A stretch of 64,000 bases of DNA from JABFRZ01 sp964631945 (lineage in GTDB: Bacteria; Planctomycetota; UBA1135; GCA-002686595). The notes under the pieces were generated by a model. That model saw only the letters and a program-made list of their open reading frames with translations. It had not been told where the DNA came from and made no database searches. The DNA is taken from assembly GCA_964631945.1 (NCBI GenBank), contig CAZWAY010000030.1:1-64000 (forward strand), in the 5' to 3' direction. The translations under genes and the position numbers were made by a program. Shown here piece after piece: positions 39,666 to 46,769 of the stretch. Positions within the stretch are counted from its first letter, which is position 1, and every line of letters begins with the position of its first letter.

Positions 39666-40003
39666 GCTGCCTCCTCCAGCCCACGTTGGACCACTTCGAT
39701 GAGCTGCCGCCCCGCGCGGAAGATCGGCACCCGGCGAGCCGGGATGACGACCCGCTGCGACGGTTGCCTCGGGTTGCGCGCGACGCGGGCCGCGCGCTGG
39801 GCAACATCCCAGCGCCCGAACCGGCGCAGCTCGATCCGCTTCCCCCGCGCGAGCTGCAGGGCCACCTCGTTCAGCGCGGCCTCCAGGATCTCGGCGGCCA
39901 GGCCCTTGGCGCAGCCGACTCGGGCCGCGACTGCGGCCACGATCTCGCTCTTGCCGACCGTCCGGTGGGCCCAGTGCCCTCCACTCCTCATGCTGTCCAT
40001 CAT
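39662..40003 (-). CDS. HU/IHF-family DNA-bending protein
   Basis: 113 residues. The HU fold is recognisable: VGKSEIVAAVAARVGCAKGL, then ALNEVALQLARGKRIELRRF, and the DNA-inserting arm with ARNPRQPSQRV followed by RVPIFRAGRQL. The usual proline of the arm (xNPxT) is kept as NPRQ. Slightly longer than a typical 90-residue HU, with extra residues at both ends. It would bend element DNA during replication, recombination or control at the iteron array. ATG 40003 is preceded by GGGAGGGAT; direct repeats at 40034-40054 may carry its promoter control. Confidence 0.88.
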   Translation of the reverse strand: MMDSMRSGGHWAHRTVGKSEIVAAVAARVGCAKGLAAEILEAALNEVALQLARGKRIELRRFGRWDVAQRAARVARNPRQPSQRVVIPARRVPIFRAGRQLIEVVQRGLEEAA

Positions 40004-40033
40004 GATCCCTCCCTGGGATGCTGCCTGAATGGC

Positions 40034-40054
40034 AGTCTACAAGTTCAGTCTACA
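40034..40054. promoter_or_regulatory. Direct repeats upstream of the HU-like gene
   Basis: AGTCTACA occurs at 40034-40041 and 40047-40054 (13-bp period). It overlaps the last codons of the upstream gene and lies in the only gap (41 bp) between it and the HU gene. A small dyad CTGCC-TGAAT-GGCAG is at 40021-40035. It may be an internal operator or promoter; no clear -10/-35 pair seen. Confidence 0.45.
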
Positions 40055-40875
40055 GAGTCGCTAATGCCGATGTCGGGTCTTTCCATGCCTTTTTGGCTTG
40101 GAAGTCCTTTCCGCGCCCCGACGGAGCCAACCGTCCGGTCACCCTCGCCCCCGGGGCGCGGGAACGCGTGCCCCGGGAGCGTCTTCCAAAGCCACAGGTG
40201 CCGACTTCCCGCGGGCCAGACGGCCAGGGCTCCACGGTCGGCCAGGTGGCTCCACGAGGACGCTGCGCCGGCTGCGCCGATCACGAGCGCGCAACCGCGC
40301 TCGGGTCTTCCGGTCTCGTCCGAGAGCGTCAGCGTCGGCCACGTCTCGATGCCGGCCCGACGCGCTCCGCCCCCGACAAGCCCGAGGTCGAAGCTCCGCC
40401 GGATCACCATATACCCGTGGTGCAGCGGGCCGGTCGGGAGGGTCTTCGGCAGCCAGCAGCGGAACGGCAGCGCCGTCCCGTAGCCCCGTGCCTCACTGCG
40501 GCCGTTGACAAGCTGCCGGACGAGCTGAGCCGCACGCGCAGACAGGTGGCTCGCTCCCGGGACCTGGGAGGGCGCAGGCCCTCGCATCTCGAAGACGCGC
40601 AGCGCGAGCCGTCCCTCAGCCATCTCGCGTGAGACGGCATCGCCCAGTGCGATGCCGTCCTCGCCGAAGTCCTCGCCCGCGAGCGCGACGATCATGGCCT
40701 CTGCGCGCGCGGGATCCACGTATGCCAAGCCGCGCTGCGTCTCGCGCCAGGGCAGTGCCGAGCGCCACGGCAAGGAAGGAGCACTGCGTACCACCGAGCG
40801 CTTGGGGCGACGCGGCGGAGCGGCCGGATGGCGGCGCTGGCTCCGGAAGAGGTCGAAGGTCTCGCTCGTGCTCAC
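40045..40875 (-). CDS. Unknown protein coupled to the primase-helicase
   Basis: 276 residues from a GTG at 40875 that overlaps the stop of the primase-helicase by 4 bp. The N-terminus is basic (RRHPAAPPRRPKRSVVRSAP). The middle has PWRSALPWRETQRGLAYVDP and the C-terminal half holds many Trp, Gly and His residues (CALVIGAAGAASSWSHLADR, GSRHLWLWKTLPGHAF). No family recognised. Upstream in-frame sequence belongs to the other gene's territory, so the coupled GTG is preferred. Its tight linkage suggests a replication partner. Confidence 0.68.
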   Translation of the reverse strand: MSTSETFDLFRSQRRHPAAPPRRPKRSVVRSAPSLPWRSALPWRETQRGLAYVDPARAEAMIVALAGEDFGEDGIALGDAVSREMAEGRLALRVFEMRGPAPSQVPGASHLSARAAQLVRQLVNGRSEARGYGTALPFRCWLPKTLPTGPLHHGYMVIRRSFDLGLVGGGARRAGIETWPTLTLSDETGRPERGCALVIGAAGAASSWSHLADRGALAVWPAGSRHLWLWKTLPGHAFPRPGGEGDRTVGSVGARKGLPSQKGMERPDIGISDSVD

Positions 40876-43613
40876 GCGGACGCCCTCCCTCCGATGCGCC
40901 CCCGTTCGGCGGCCGGACGATCCGTCTCGGATACGTCCAGCTCCCCGATCTCGACCATGAACGTGTCGAGCGCAACGTGCTCGAAGCCGTTGGCCTGCGC
41001 GATTTCTCGGACTCGCCGGAGATCGATGATCCGACGCCACCGTTCCGCCCGGCCGAGGAGTCGCCTTGTCGTCCCGCGGGCAGGTTCGAGCATCCCGCCG
41101 CGCACGCCCGCGTCTTCGATCTCGGCGGGCGTCGGATCGTACTTCGACTTCAGCAGGCCGGGTGAGCTGAACGCCGAGCGCAGGACATAGAATCCGGCAC
41201 CCTCTCCGCCCCGAACAAGGAGCGCGGACCTTCCTTGCTGGCGCGTGAGTGCGCAAATGGCCTCCACGAAGGCCACGGTCTTCGGGTTGTTGCTCAGGTA
41301 GTTGCGGAGAAGACCTCCGCCGCCGGAAACGAGGAAGCGCCCTTCGCCGTGCTGCAGACGGTCCTTGCGCTGCGAGTGCAGAAACCGGATGTGCTTCGCG
41401 AGCACGTATCGGCTCGGGACGTTCCCAGCAACCCAACCTGCAGTGAGTCTGTAGTTGCCACGCTCACGAAGGAAGCGAGGTGCGTCGTCGCCGACCTCGA
41501 TCACGAGGAAACGCGAGTCGATGGCCTCTCGATCGTGGCCGGTAAGGTCGCCTCGCGTGAGCGCCCCGAGGACATTGGGGTTGTTCGCGGCCACGATCAC
41601 ACGGTGATAGGCCGTGGCGTGGATCGCGTCCTTGCCCTTCTGCTCGAACCGGCCATTTCCGCCCGACACCAGCGCTCGAATCAGCGCGTCCGGCCGGCGG
41701 CCGTGGGAGGCCTGCGGCAGCGCTTCGTCGAAGAACACGACAGGGTTCTCCAGCAGGTTGGCGTTGAACTGTGCGAATGCCTCCTCGCCGGTGTTGAAGC
41801 TGGGATTCTCGAAGCACTCCGCCAAACCAGCCGCAAACATGCCTTTTCCGGCTGAAGAAGCTCCGGTGAGTGCAAGTCCGCAGGTCGGAGCAGCGACCTC
41901 GATAGCGCTAGCGAGCCACTCGACGCCCTGCTCGTACTGGTGGCCGAAGAGCGCGGAGAGCCAAGCGTCTACGTTCGGGCTGTACTCAGGCTCAAGCTCG
42001 CGGAGCTTGTAGAGCGGCAGCACGAGCGCGTTCCTTCCAGCGTTGCCGATCGCTTCGATGCGCGCTGCTTCGACGCCAATCCGGCGGTGAACCTCATGCA
42101 CGTCGATGCCGTGCGCGTTGACGATCTCGCGCGGATTCCGGAGCGCCCACGTCTTGCCGCGAAGAACTCGCGTCTCGATGACAGCCTCCATGTCGAAGCG
42201 TCGGATCGCAGCGTGGAGTTGGTCGTACGTGACTGGGTGCTCGGTGTACGTGCCGGTCGGCGTCATGAGGAACAGCCCGCGAGGCGCGGCCACAAAAAGG
42301 CGACCGCGGAGCCATGCGAGTGCCTGCTCCGGATCCTCGGGGACTTCCTTGCCGTAGATCGAGCGCTGTTGCTCAACGATCTCCTGCAGGATGCACTCGG
42401 CGTCGGTGGCCTTCAGCTCGCGCTGCTTGTTGTCAGCTTCGATCTGCGCCATCTCGTTCGCCCACATGCGGGCCACGAGATCCCAACCCTTCTGGAACCA
42501 ATCGGTCTGCTTCGCGCCGCGATCCTCCTCGGCCTGGAGCTGTTCGAGGCCAGCGTAGAGCAGCGCGAAGATCCCCTCGGGGATCATCCCATCCTGGCGC
42601 CCGAGCATCCCTACCACCTGGCCGACGAGGCGTGTGACGCCGTTGTTCCAACCCTTCGATACGTCGATCGGCCGGTGATCGAAGCACACGCCGTAGGCCT
42701 CGCGCCCCTGCAGGTACGTGCGCGCCGTCTTCACGAGGTCGCTGTCCTTCGTCTTGCCGTTCTTGCCTTCGACGACGAGCAGCGCGCGCACTTCGTCGGG
42801 GTCGGGCTGCGCGCCGTTGTACGGGTTGACTTCGGCGTACACGTCGGCCGAGGCCTCGGCCATGCGGATCGTGCTCGCATCCAGCTCGGGCCCGCCATCG
42901 AGCAGCATGAAGGTCGGCGAGGCCTCGCTGCGCGCGCCGTCGCGCAGCACCTGCGGCAGGCGGAAGAGGCGCGTCCAGTCGCTGCAGGCCTCGTCGAGCA
43001 CAACACCGTGCGTCTTGAAGTCACGCATGATGCCGCGGATCAAGCCCTCGGCCGCGAGGTGATCGACGGGCTTGGTCAGCACGTACACGAGACGCGCCCC
43101 GTGCTTGGTGGTGTAGAGCGCAGTGGGCTCCAATGGCGTGCCCTCGGTAGCTGCTCGGAGTTGATCGAGGAACGCATCCCGCGACTCGTGCGTCCACTCG
43201 CACTTGCCGGGGTTGTCGAAGTCGAAGGCGAGCAGGGGAACCTCAACGCGCCCACCGCGTGCGAGTAGCTCCGTCACGAGCGGGCTGCGCTTGGAGACGC
43301 GCGCCCGGCACCTCGTGCCGTCCTCGTCCACGAGCGTGTACACGAGCAGGTGCGCGTCGTTCGCCCAGCATCGAGCGAGCGCCTGGGAGAGCGGCAAGTG
43401 CTTGCAGAGCCCGATACCCCCCTGCAGCTCGGAGAGCGTCTTGGCCGCCACGAAGCGGCGCTCGGTCACCGCGACCTCGGGGTCCAATCGGTTCGCGGGC
43501 GGGCTCTCCGACTCGCCCTGTAGTTCGGCGGAAAGTCCTTCCTGTCTCGCTCCCGTGGGAGCCTTACCTTGGGGGCCTTGGGCCCCACCTGTAGCGGTCT
43601 GCACCGTATGCAT
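40872..43613 (-). CDS. Archaeo-eukaryotic primase (prim-pol) fused to superfamily 3 helicase
   Basis: 913 residues. The N-terminal AEP region has the catalytic DFD at 131-133 in LLAFDFDNPGK and a following TKHGARLVYVLT strand that fits the sxH element. A linker follows, then the helicase: Walker A GASSAGKG at 584-591, Walker B VVFFDEALP (D629, E630) and the sensor RVIVAANNPN. The helicase is of the D5/DUF5906 type found in phages and plasmids. It should start and unwind DNA during element replication. It is the first gene of the minus-strand operon. The start ATG 43613 gives a Gly/Gln-rich disordered lead of about 45 residues. Confidence 0.88.
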   Translation of the reverse strand: MHTVQTATGGAQGPQGKAPTGARQEGLSAELQGESESPPANRLDPEVAVTERRFVAAKTLSELQGGIGLCKHLPLSQALARCWANDAHLLVYTLVDEDGTRCRARVSKRSPLVTELLARGGRVEVPLLAFDFDNPGKCEWTHESRDAFLDQLRAATEGTPLEPTALYTTKHGARLVYVLTKPVDHLAAEGLIRGIMRDFKTHGVVLDEACSDWTRLFRLPQVLRDGARSEASPTFMLLDGGPELDASTIRMAEASADVYAEVNPYNGAQPDPDEVRALLVVEGKNGKTKDSDLVKTARTYLQGREAYGVCFDHRPIDVSKGWNNGVTRLVGQVVGMLGRQDGMIPEGIFALLYAGLEQLQAEEDRGAKQTDWFQKGWDLVARMWANEMAQIEADNKQRELKATDAECILQEIVEQQRSIYGKEVPEDPEQALAWLRGRLFVAAPRGLFLMTPTGTYTEHPVTYDQLHAAIRRFDMEAVIETRVLRGKTWALRNPREIVNAHGIDVHEVHRRIGVEAARIEAIGNAGRNALVLPLYKLRELEPEYSPNVDAWLSALFGHQYEQGVEWLASAIEVAAPTCGLALTGASSAGKGMFAAGLAECFENPSFNTGEEAFAQFNANLLENPVVFFDEALPQASHGRRPDALIRALVSGGNGRFEQKGKDAIHATAYHRVIVAANNPNVLGALTRGDLTGHDREAIDSRFLVIEVGDDAPRFLRERGNYRLTAGWVAGNVPSRYVLAKHIRFLHSQRKDRLQHGEGRFLVSGGGGLLRNYLSNNPKTVAFVEAICALTRQQGRSALLVRGGEGAGFYVLRSAFSSPGLLKSKYDPTPAEIEDAGVRGGMLEPARGTTRRLLGRAERWRRIIDLRRVREIAQANGFEHVALDTFMVEIGELDVSETDRPAAERGRIGGRASA

Positions 43614-44199
43614 CTACGATCCCTTGCGCTTTGCCCAAAGCGCGGTACCCTTGAAGGTCTACGCCGCACCCCGACTGGAACTCGGGGCGCACCAAGATCC
43701 CGGCCCGGGCGATTTACTTCGCTCGGGCCGCTTGCTTGGCGGGCGGTTTCGAGTTGTGCGCAGGCCCCACGACGGGTACCTGCCGGCGCTCCGCTACTCG
43801 AACTTGAACGGGATCGTGAACTTTGTGCGTGCTACAGGGGCAAACACGGAGTGTCCGTTCGAGCGTACCCGGCTCTTGGGAGCCAGGCGGAGACCGCAAC
43901 CGATTTCGCTCGAACCCTTCGGGACCTGGAGCCAAGCCCGACCTTGGAGCCCCCGGCCCAGCCCTCGGCCTCGCTCGGTCGAGACGCGGAGCGAGGCCCT
44001 GAACACAGGACCCAGCCCGCGAAAGCCCGCCCGGAATCCGCCCACGCCGTGGCTACACGGGCTGGGGCAATGGCGGCGTCCGATGCCGTCTGGCGACCTC
44101 AGGAGCGAGGGTGGCCGAAGTCGCCAGAATCGAGCCTAGAACGGCCGCAAAGGCCGCTTCAAGAAAGGACTTCCGACGACTCGCAGGGTGCGGTACGGC
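43614..44199. other. 586-bp region between primase gene and attR, with two stem-loops
   Basis: No supported gene. Dyad 1: GCGCTTT (43626-43632) and AAAGCGC (43637-43643), close to the primase start. Dyad 2: GGCCCGGGCG (43702-43711) and CGCTCGGGCC (43720-43729), one mismatch, AT-rich 8-nt loop. These are likely promoter/operator or replication structures for the primase operon. A short frame at 43794-44045 was not accepted. Confidence 0.6.
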
Positions 44200-44243
44200 C
44201 GGATTTTAAGTCCGATGCGTCTTCCGGTTTCGCCACTTCCCCG
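44200..44243. repeat. attR core, 44-bp direct repeat (partial tRNA-Leu copy)
   Basis: Perfect copy of 24455-24498. It contains the acceptor 5' strand, D arm and anticodon arm of tRNA-Leu(UAA) but no variable arm, T arm or acceptor 3' strand, so it is not a functional tRNA. Confidence 0.95.
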
Positions 44244-44351
44244 GGCGGAGCAAGGGCTCATCGTGCCGGGTTCGGGCGGGAGCGTCCATCGCCCGAAGTG
44301 GGAGCGAAGGCCGGGCTCGGTGGCGTGCCCGGCCCGACGCGCCGCGCGGCC

Positions 44352-45023
44352 CTAGACGCGTGTGAGCACGTCGCGCGCCTCGAAGCGCACCTTGGCCAGG
44401 CTCGCGTACTTGTCGTCGCTCGCGCGCCGTCCGGCGGCGGCCACGCACACCGTCGCGAGGCCGCGCGCGCCCAGGCCGAGGATGGTGTCATAGCGCGCGG
44501 GCTCGATGCCCTCCATCGGGCAGGCGTCGACGCCGAGCACGGCGGCGCTGGTCAGGAAGCTGCCGAGCGCGAGGTAGAGCTGCCGCCGCGACCACTCGTC
44601 GATCGAGAAGGGCGCGGGCTTCTGGGTGTGGCTCATCAAGAGCTCCTCGTGCCGGGCCAGGGACTCGCGCGGGACCGCGCGCACCTCGGCCACGCGATCC
44701 ACGTAGCGGCGCACGTGCTCGGCGCCGAGGCCGGTGCGGATCGCGAACACCACCAGGTGCGAGCACTCCACGACCTGCGCCTGGTTGCGCGAGGCGGCCT
44801 GGAGCTCGTGCTTCACGGCGGGGTCGGTCACGACCACGAAGTGCCAGGGCTGCAGCCCGTAGGACGAGGGCGCCAGCACGAGCGCCTGCTCCAGCGCCTG
44901 CCAGGTCGTCGGATCGATGCGGAACGAGGGCTCGAAGTGCTTGGTCGCGTAGCGCCAGCGCAGGCGCTGGACGAGTTCGTCGGGCGTGAGCGTGGCCTGG
45001 GCCGGGCTCTGGGGGGAGGGCAT
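44352..45023 (-). CDS. Nitroreductase-family flavoprotein (NfsB-like)
   Basis: 223 residues from ATG 45023. Typical family features: LRWRYATKHFEPSFRI with the FMN-binding Arg/Tyr, APSSYGLQPWHFVVVTDPAV, HLVVFAIRT and GVDACPMEGIEPARYDTILG, ending KYASLAKVRFEARDVLTRV. It should be an FMN-dependent NAD(P)H oxidoreductase in the cytosol acting on nitro or quinone compounds; the physiological substrate is unknown. Length is normal for the group. It is the first chromosomal gene to the right of the element and looks intact. Confidence 0.92.
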   Translation of the reverse strand: MPSPQSPAQATLTPDELVQRLRWRYATKHFEPSFRIDPTTWQALEQALVLAPSSYGLQPWHFVVVTDPAVKHELQAASRNQAQVVECSHLVVFAIRTGLGAEHVRRYVDRVAEVRAVPRESLARHEELLMSHTQKPAPFSIDEWSRRQLYLALGSFLTSAAVLGVDACPMEGIEPARYDTILGLGARGLATVCVAAAGRRASDDKYASLAKVRFEARDVLTRV

Positions 45024-45172
45024 GGTCGTCTGGTCCGTGGTGGGAGTGTCCGCGCGGCGCCAGACCCTGGTCGCCGTCGCGCGAGCGATCAAGGCTAGCG
45101 CTCGGAGCCCTGTTCGCAGCTCGAACCCGCCGGCGCGCGCCGTGCGCGTCCATGGCGAGTACCGTGAGGGCC

Positions 45173-46519
45173 ATGACGCCCGCCCCCCTGTACCTCGTGC
45201 TGCTCGCCCTCGCTCCGACCCACGACGAATCCCAGGACTGGCCGCAATGGCGCGGCCCCAGCTTCGACGGCGCGAGCGCCGTCACGGGGCTCCCGGCCGA
45301 GCTCGTACTCGCCGAGCACGTGCGCTGGGTGGCCGAGATGCCGGGACCGAGCGCGGCCACGCCGATCGTGCTGGGCGAGAGCGTGTACGTCACGGCCGCG
45401 GTCGAGGAGGCCGGGCTGTTGCTCGCGCTGTGCCTCGAGCGTTCGAGCGGCGCGGTGCGCTGGGAGGACCAGGCCGGCAGCGGCTACCAGCCGCGCGGCA
45501 AGGGCTCGAAGACGCGCATCGACCCGCGCAGCGACTACGCCTCGCCCTCGCCGGTCGCGCACGCCGCGGGCGCGGTGTTCTTCTTCGGCAACGGCGACCT
45601 CGTCGGCTACGACCTCGCGGGCCAGCGTCTGTGGGCGCGCAACCTGCAGCAGGACTTCGGCCCGTGGGCCTTCCAGTGGACCTTCGGCGCCAGTCCCACG
45701 CTGTACGCGGGCCGGCTGTACCTCCCGGTCCTGCAGCGCGATCGCCCGACCGACGGCAGCGCGAGCACGGAGCCGAGCCCCTCGTACCTCTTGGCGCTCG
45801 AGCTCGCCAGCGGCAAGGAGCTCTTCCGCGTCGCGCGCCCCGCACCCGCCAAGATGGAGTCGCTCGAGTCCTACGCCACCGCCATCCCGTACGAGTCCGG
45901 CGCGCGCAAGGAGCTGCTGGTCGTCGGCGGCGACGTGATCACCGGCCACGACCCCGCGAGCGGCGCCGAGCTGTGGCGCTGGGGCACCTGGAACGAGGAC
46001 CACCGCGAGCCGTGGTGGCGCATCGTGCCCTCGCCGGTGGTGGGGGACGGACTCGTGCTCGTGTGCGCGCCGAAGCGTGCGCCGGTCTACGCGCTGAAGC
46101 TCGGTGGAGCGGGAGTGCTCGGGCCCGAGGCGCTGGCGTGGCGCAGCGCCGGCCGCCCGAACCCGGTGTCGAGCGACGTGCCCACGCCGCTCTTCTATCG
46201 CGGGCGCTTCTTCGTGCAGTCGGAGGGCGGCGCGCTGTCGCGCGTCGAGCCGCGCACGGGCAAGGTCGAGTGGACCGTCGAGCTGCCCGAGCGCACGCCC
46301 TGGGAGGCCTCGCCCACCGGCGCCGACGGACGCGTGTGGACGCTCTCGCACGGCGGCACGCTGGCCGGCGTGGACGCCGAGAGCGGCGCGCTCGTCACGA
46401 CGCTGCCTCTGGCCGCCGGCGAGGACGACTCGAGCCCGATCCGCGCCAGCGTGGCCGCGGCCCACGGGGCGCTGTTCGTGCGCACGAACGAGCGCCTCAC
46501 CTGCCTCGGCGTGCGCTAG
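45173..46519 (+). CDS. Secreted PQQ-like beta-propeller protein
   Basis: 448 residues. MTPAPLYLVLLALAPTHD is a probable signal peptide; the typical planctomycete opening WPQWRGPSFDGASA follows. Several blades end in phrases like ERSSGAVRWEDQAG, ASGAELWRWGTWN and PRTGKVEWTVELPE, as in PQQ-like repeat proteins. The cofactor-binding residues of true quinoproteins are not evident, so it is probably a structural or binding propeller. The stop codon TAG lies inside the CTAG target duplication of the small transposable element that follows. An in-frame ATG at 45152 is an alternative start. Confidence 0.85.
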   Translation: MTPAPLYLVLLALAPTHDESQDWPQWRGPSFDGASAVTGLPAELVLAEHVRWVAEMPGPSAATPIVLGESVYVTAAVEEAGLLLALCLERSSGAVRWEDQAGSGYQPRGKGSKTRIDPRSDYASPSPVAHAAGAVFFFGNGDLVGYDLAGQRLWARNLQQDFGPWAFQWTFGASPTLYAGRLYLPVLQRDRPTDGSASTEPSPSYLLALELASGKELFRVARPAPAKMESLESYATAIPYESGARKELLVVGGDVITGHDPASGAELWRWGTWNEDHREPWWRIVPSPVVGDGLVLVCAPKRAPVYALKLGGAGVLGPEALAWRSAGRPNPVSSDVPTPLFYRGRFFVQSEGGALSRVEPRTGKVEWTVELPERTPWEASPTGADGRVWTLSHGGTLAGVDAESGALVTTLPLAAGEDDSSPIRASVAAAHGALFVRTNERLTCLGVR

Positions 46520-46694
46520 CAGTCCGTTGAAAAAGATCCCTGCTGCGGCTTCGCGCGCATCGACGGTGCGTCGTCACGCTCGTCGAGCCGTGCTCAGCGG
46601 CCAGGAAGGCCGCTTCCGCCGTCTCTCCGTCGCGTTCCTAGCTCCGTCGATGCGCGCTTTGCCTCGCGACGGGACTTTTTCAACGGCCTGCTAG
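46516..46694. mobile_element. MITE, 171 bp with CTAG target duplication
   Basis: Terminal inverted repeats CAGTCCGTTGAAAAAG (46520-46535) and the complement of CAGGCCGTTGAAAAAG (46675-46690) differ at one base. An inner perfect 13-bp inverted repeat (46554-46566 with 46644-46656) makes the whole unit foldable. CTAG flanks both ends (46516-46519 and 46691-46694), a 4-bp target duplication as produced by IS5-group elements. No transposase inside. Confidence 0.85.
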
Positions 46695-46708
46695 GGAGAA
46701 CCAGCCCC

Positions 46709-46754
46709 GGAAAGAAGACAGGCCCCCCACCCGCCACCATGGGTGAGGAGCCTG
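46709..46754 (-). terminator. Intrinsic terminator of the giant secreted-protein gene
   Basis: 14-bp stem with two G-U pairs (46719-46732 with 46741-46754) and an 8-nt loop. On the minus strand it is followed by TCTTCTTTC. It starts 15 bp beyond the stop of the 3232-residue gene. Confidence 0.75.
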
Positions 46755-46769
46755 CCGGTTGGTCTCTGG

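Larger units (their letters stand above)
24455..44243. mobile_element. Integrative element in tRNA-Leu(UAA), about 19.7 kb, with AEP primase/SF3 helicase
   Basis: Bounded by a perfect 44-bp direct repeat whose left copy lies in the tRNA-Leu gene. A tyrosine integrase sits 88 bp inside the left end. Within the bounds are a second tyrosine recombinase, a primase-helicase, an HU-like protein, HTH regulators, a mirrored iteron array and unrelated cargo. No virion, packaging or conjugation gene was recognised. It is best described as an integrative, probably autonomously replicating element or a phage-satellite-like island. Confidence 0.92.

Noticed and set aside
40045..41436. 463-residue version of the gene downstream of the primase-helicase
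   Set aside because: The N-terminal 187 codons overlap the helicase gene in another frame; the coupled GTG at 40875 explains the gene without such an overlap.
43794..44045. 83-residue minus-strand frame near attR
   Set aside because: No ribosome-binding site, no motif, and atypical composition for a gene; probably chance.
44200..44243. Second tRNA-Leu gene
   Set aside because: Only the 5' half and anticodon arm are present; there is no variable arm, T arm or 3' acceptor strand. It is attR.
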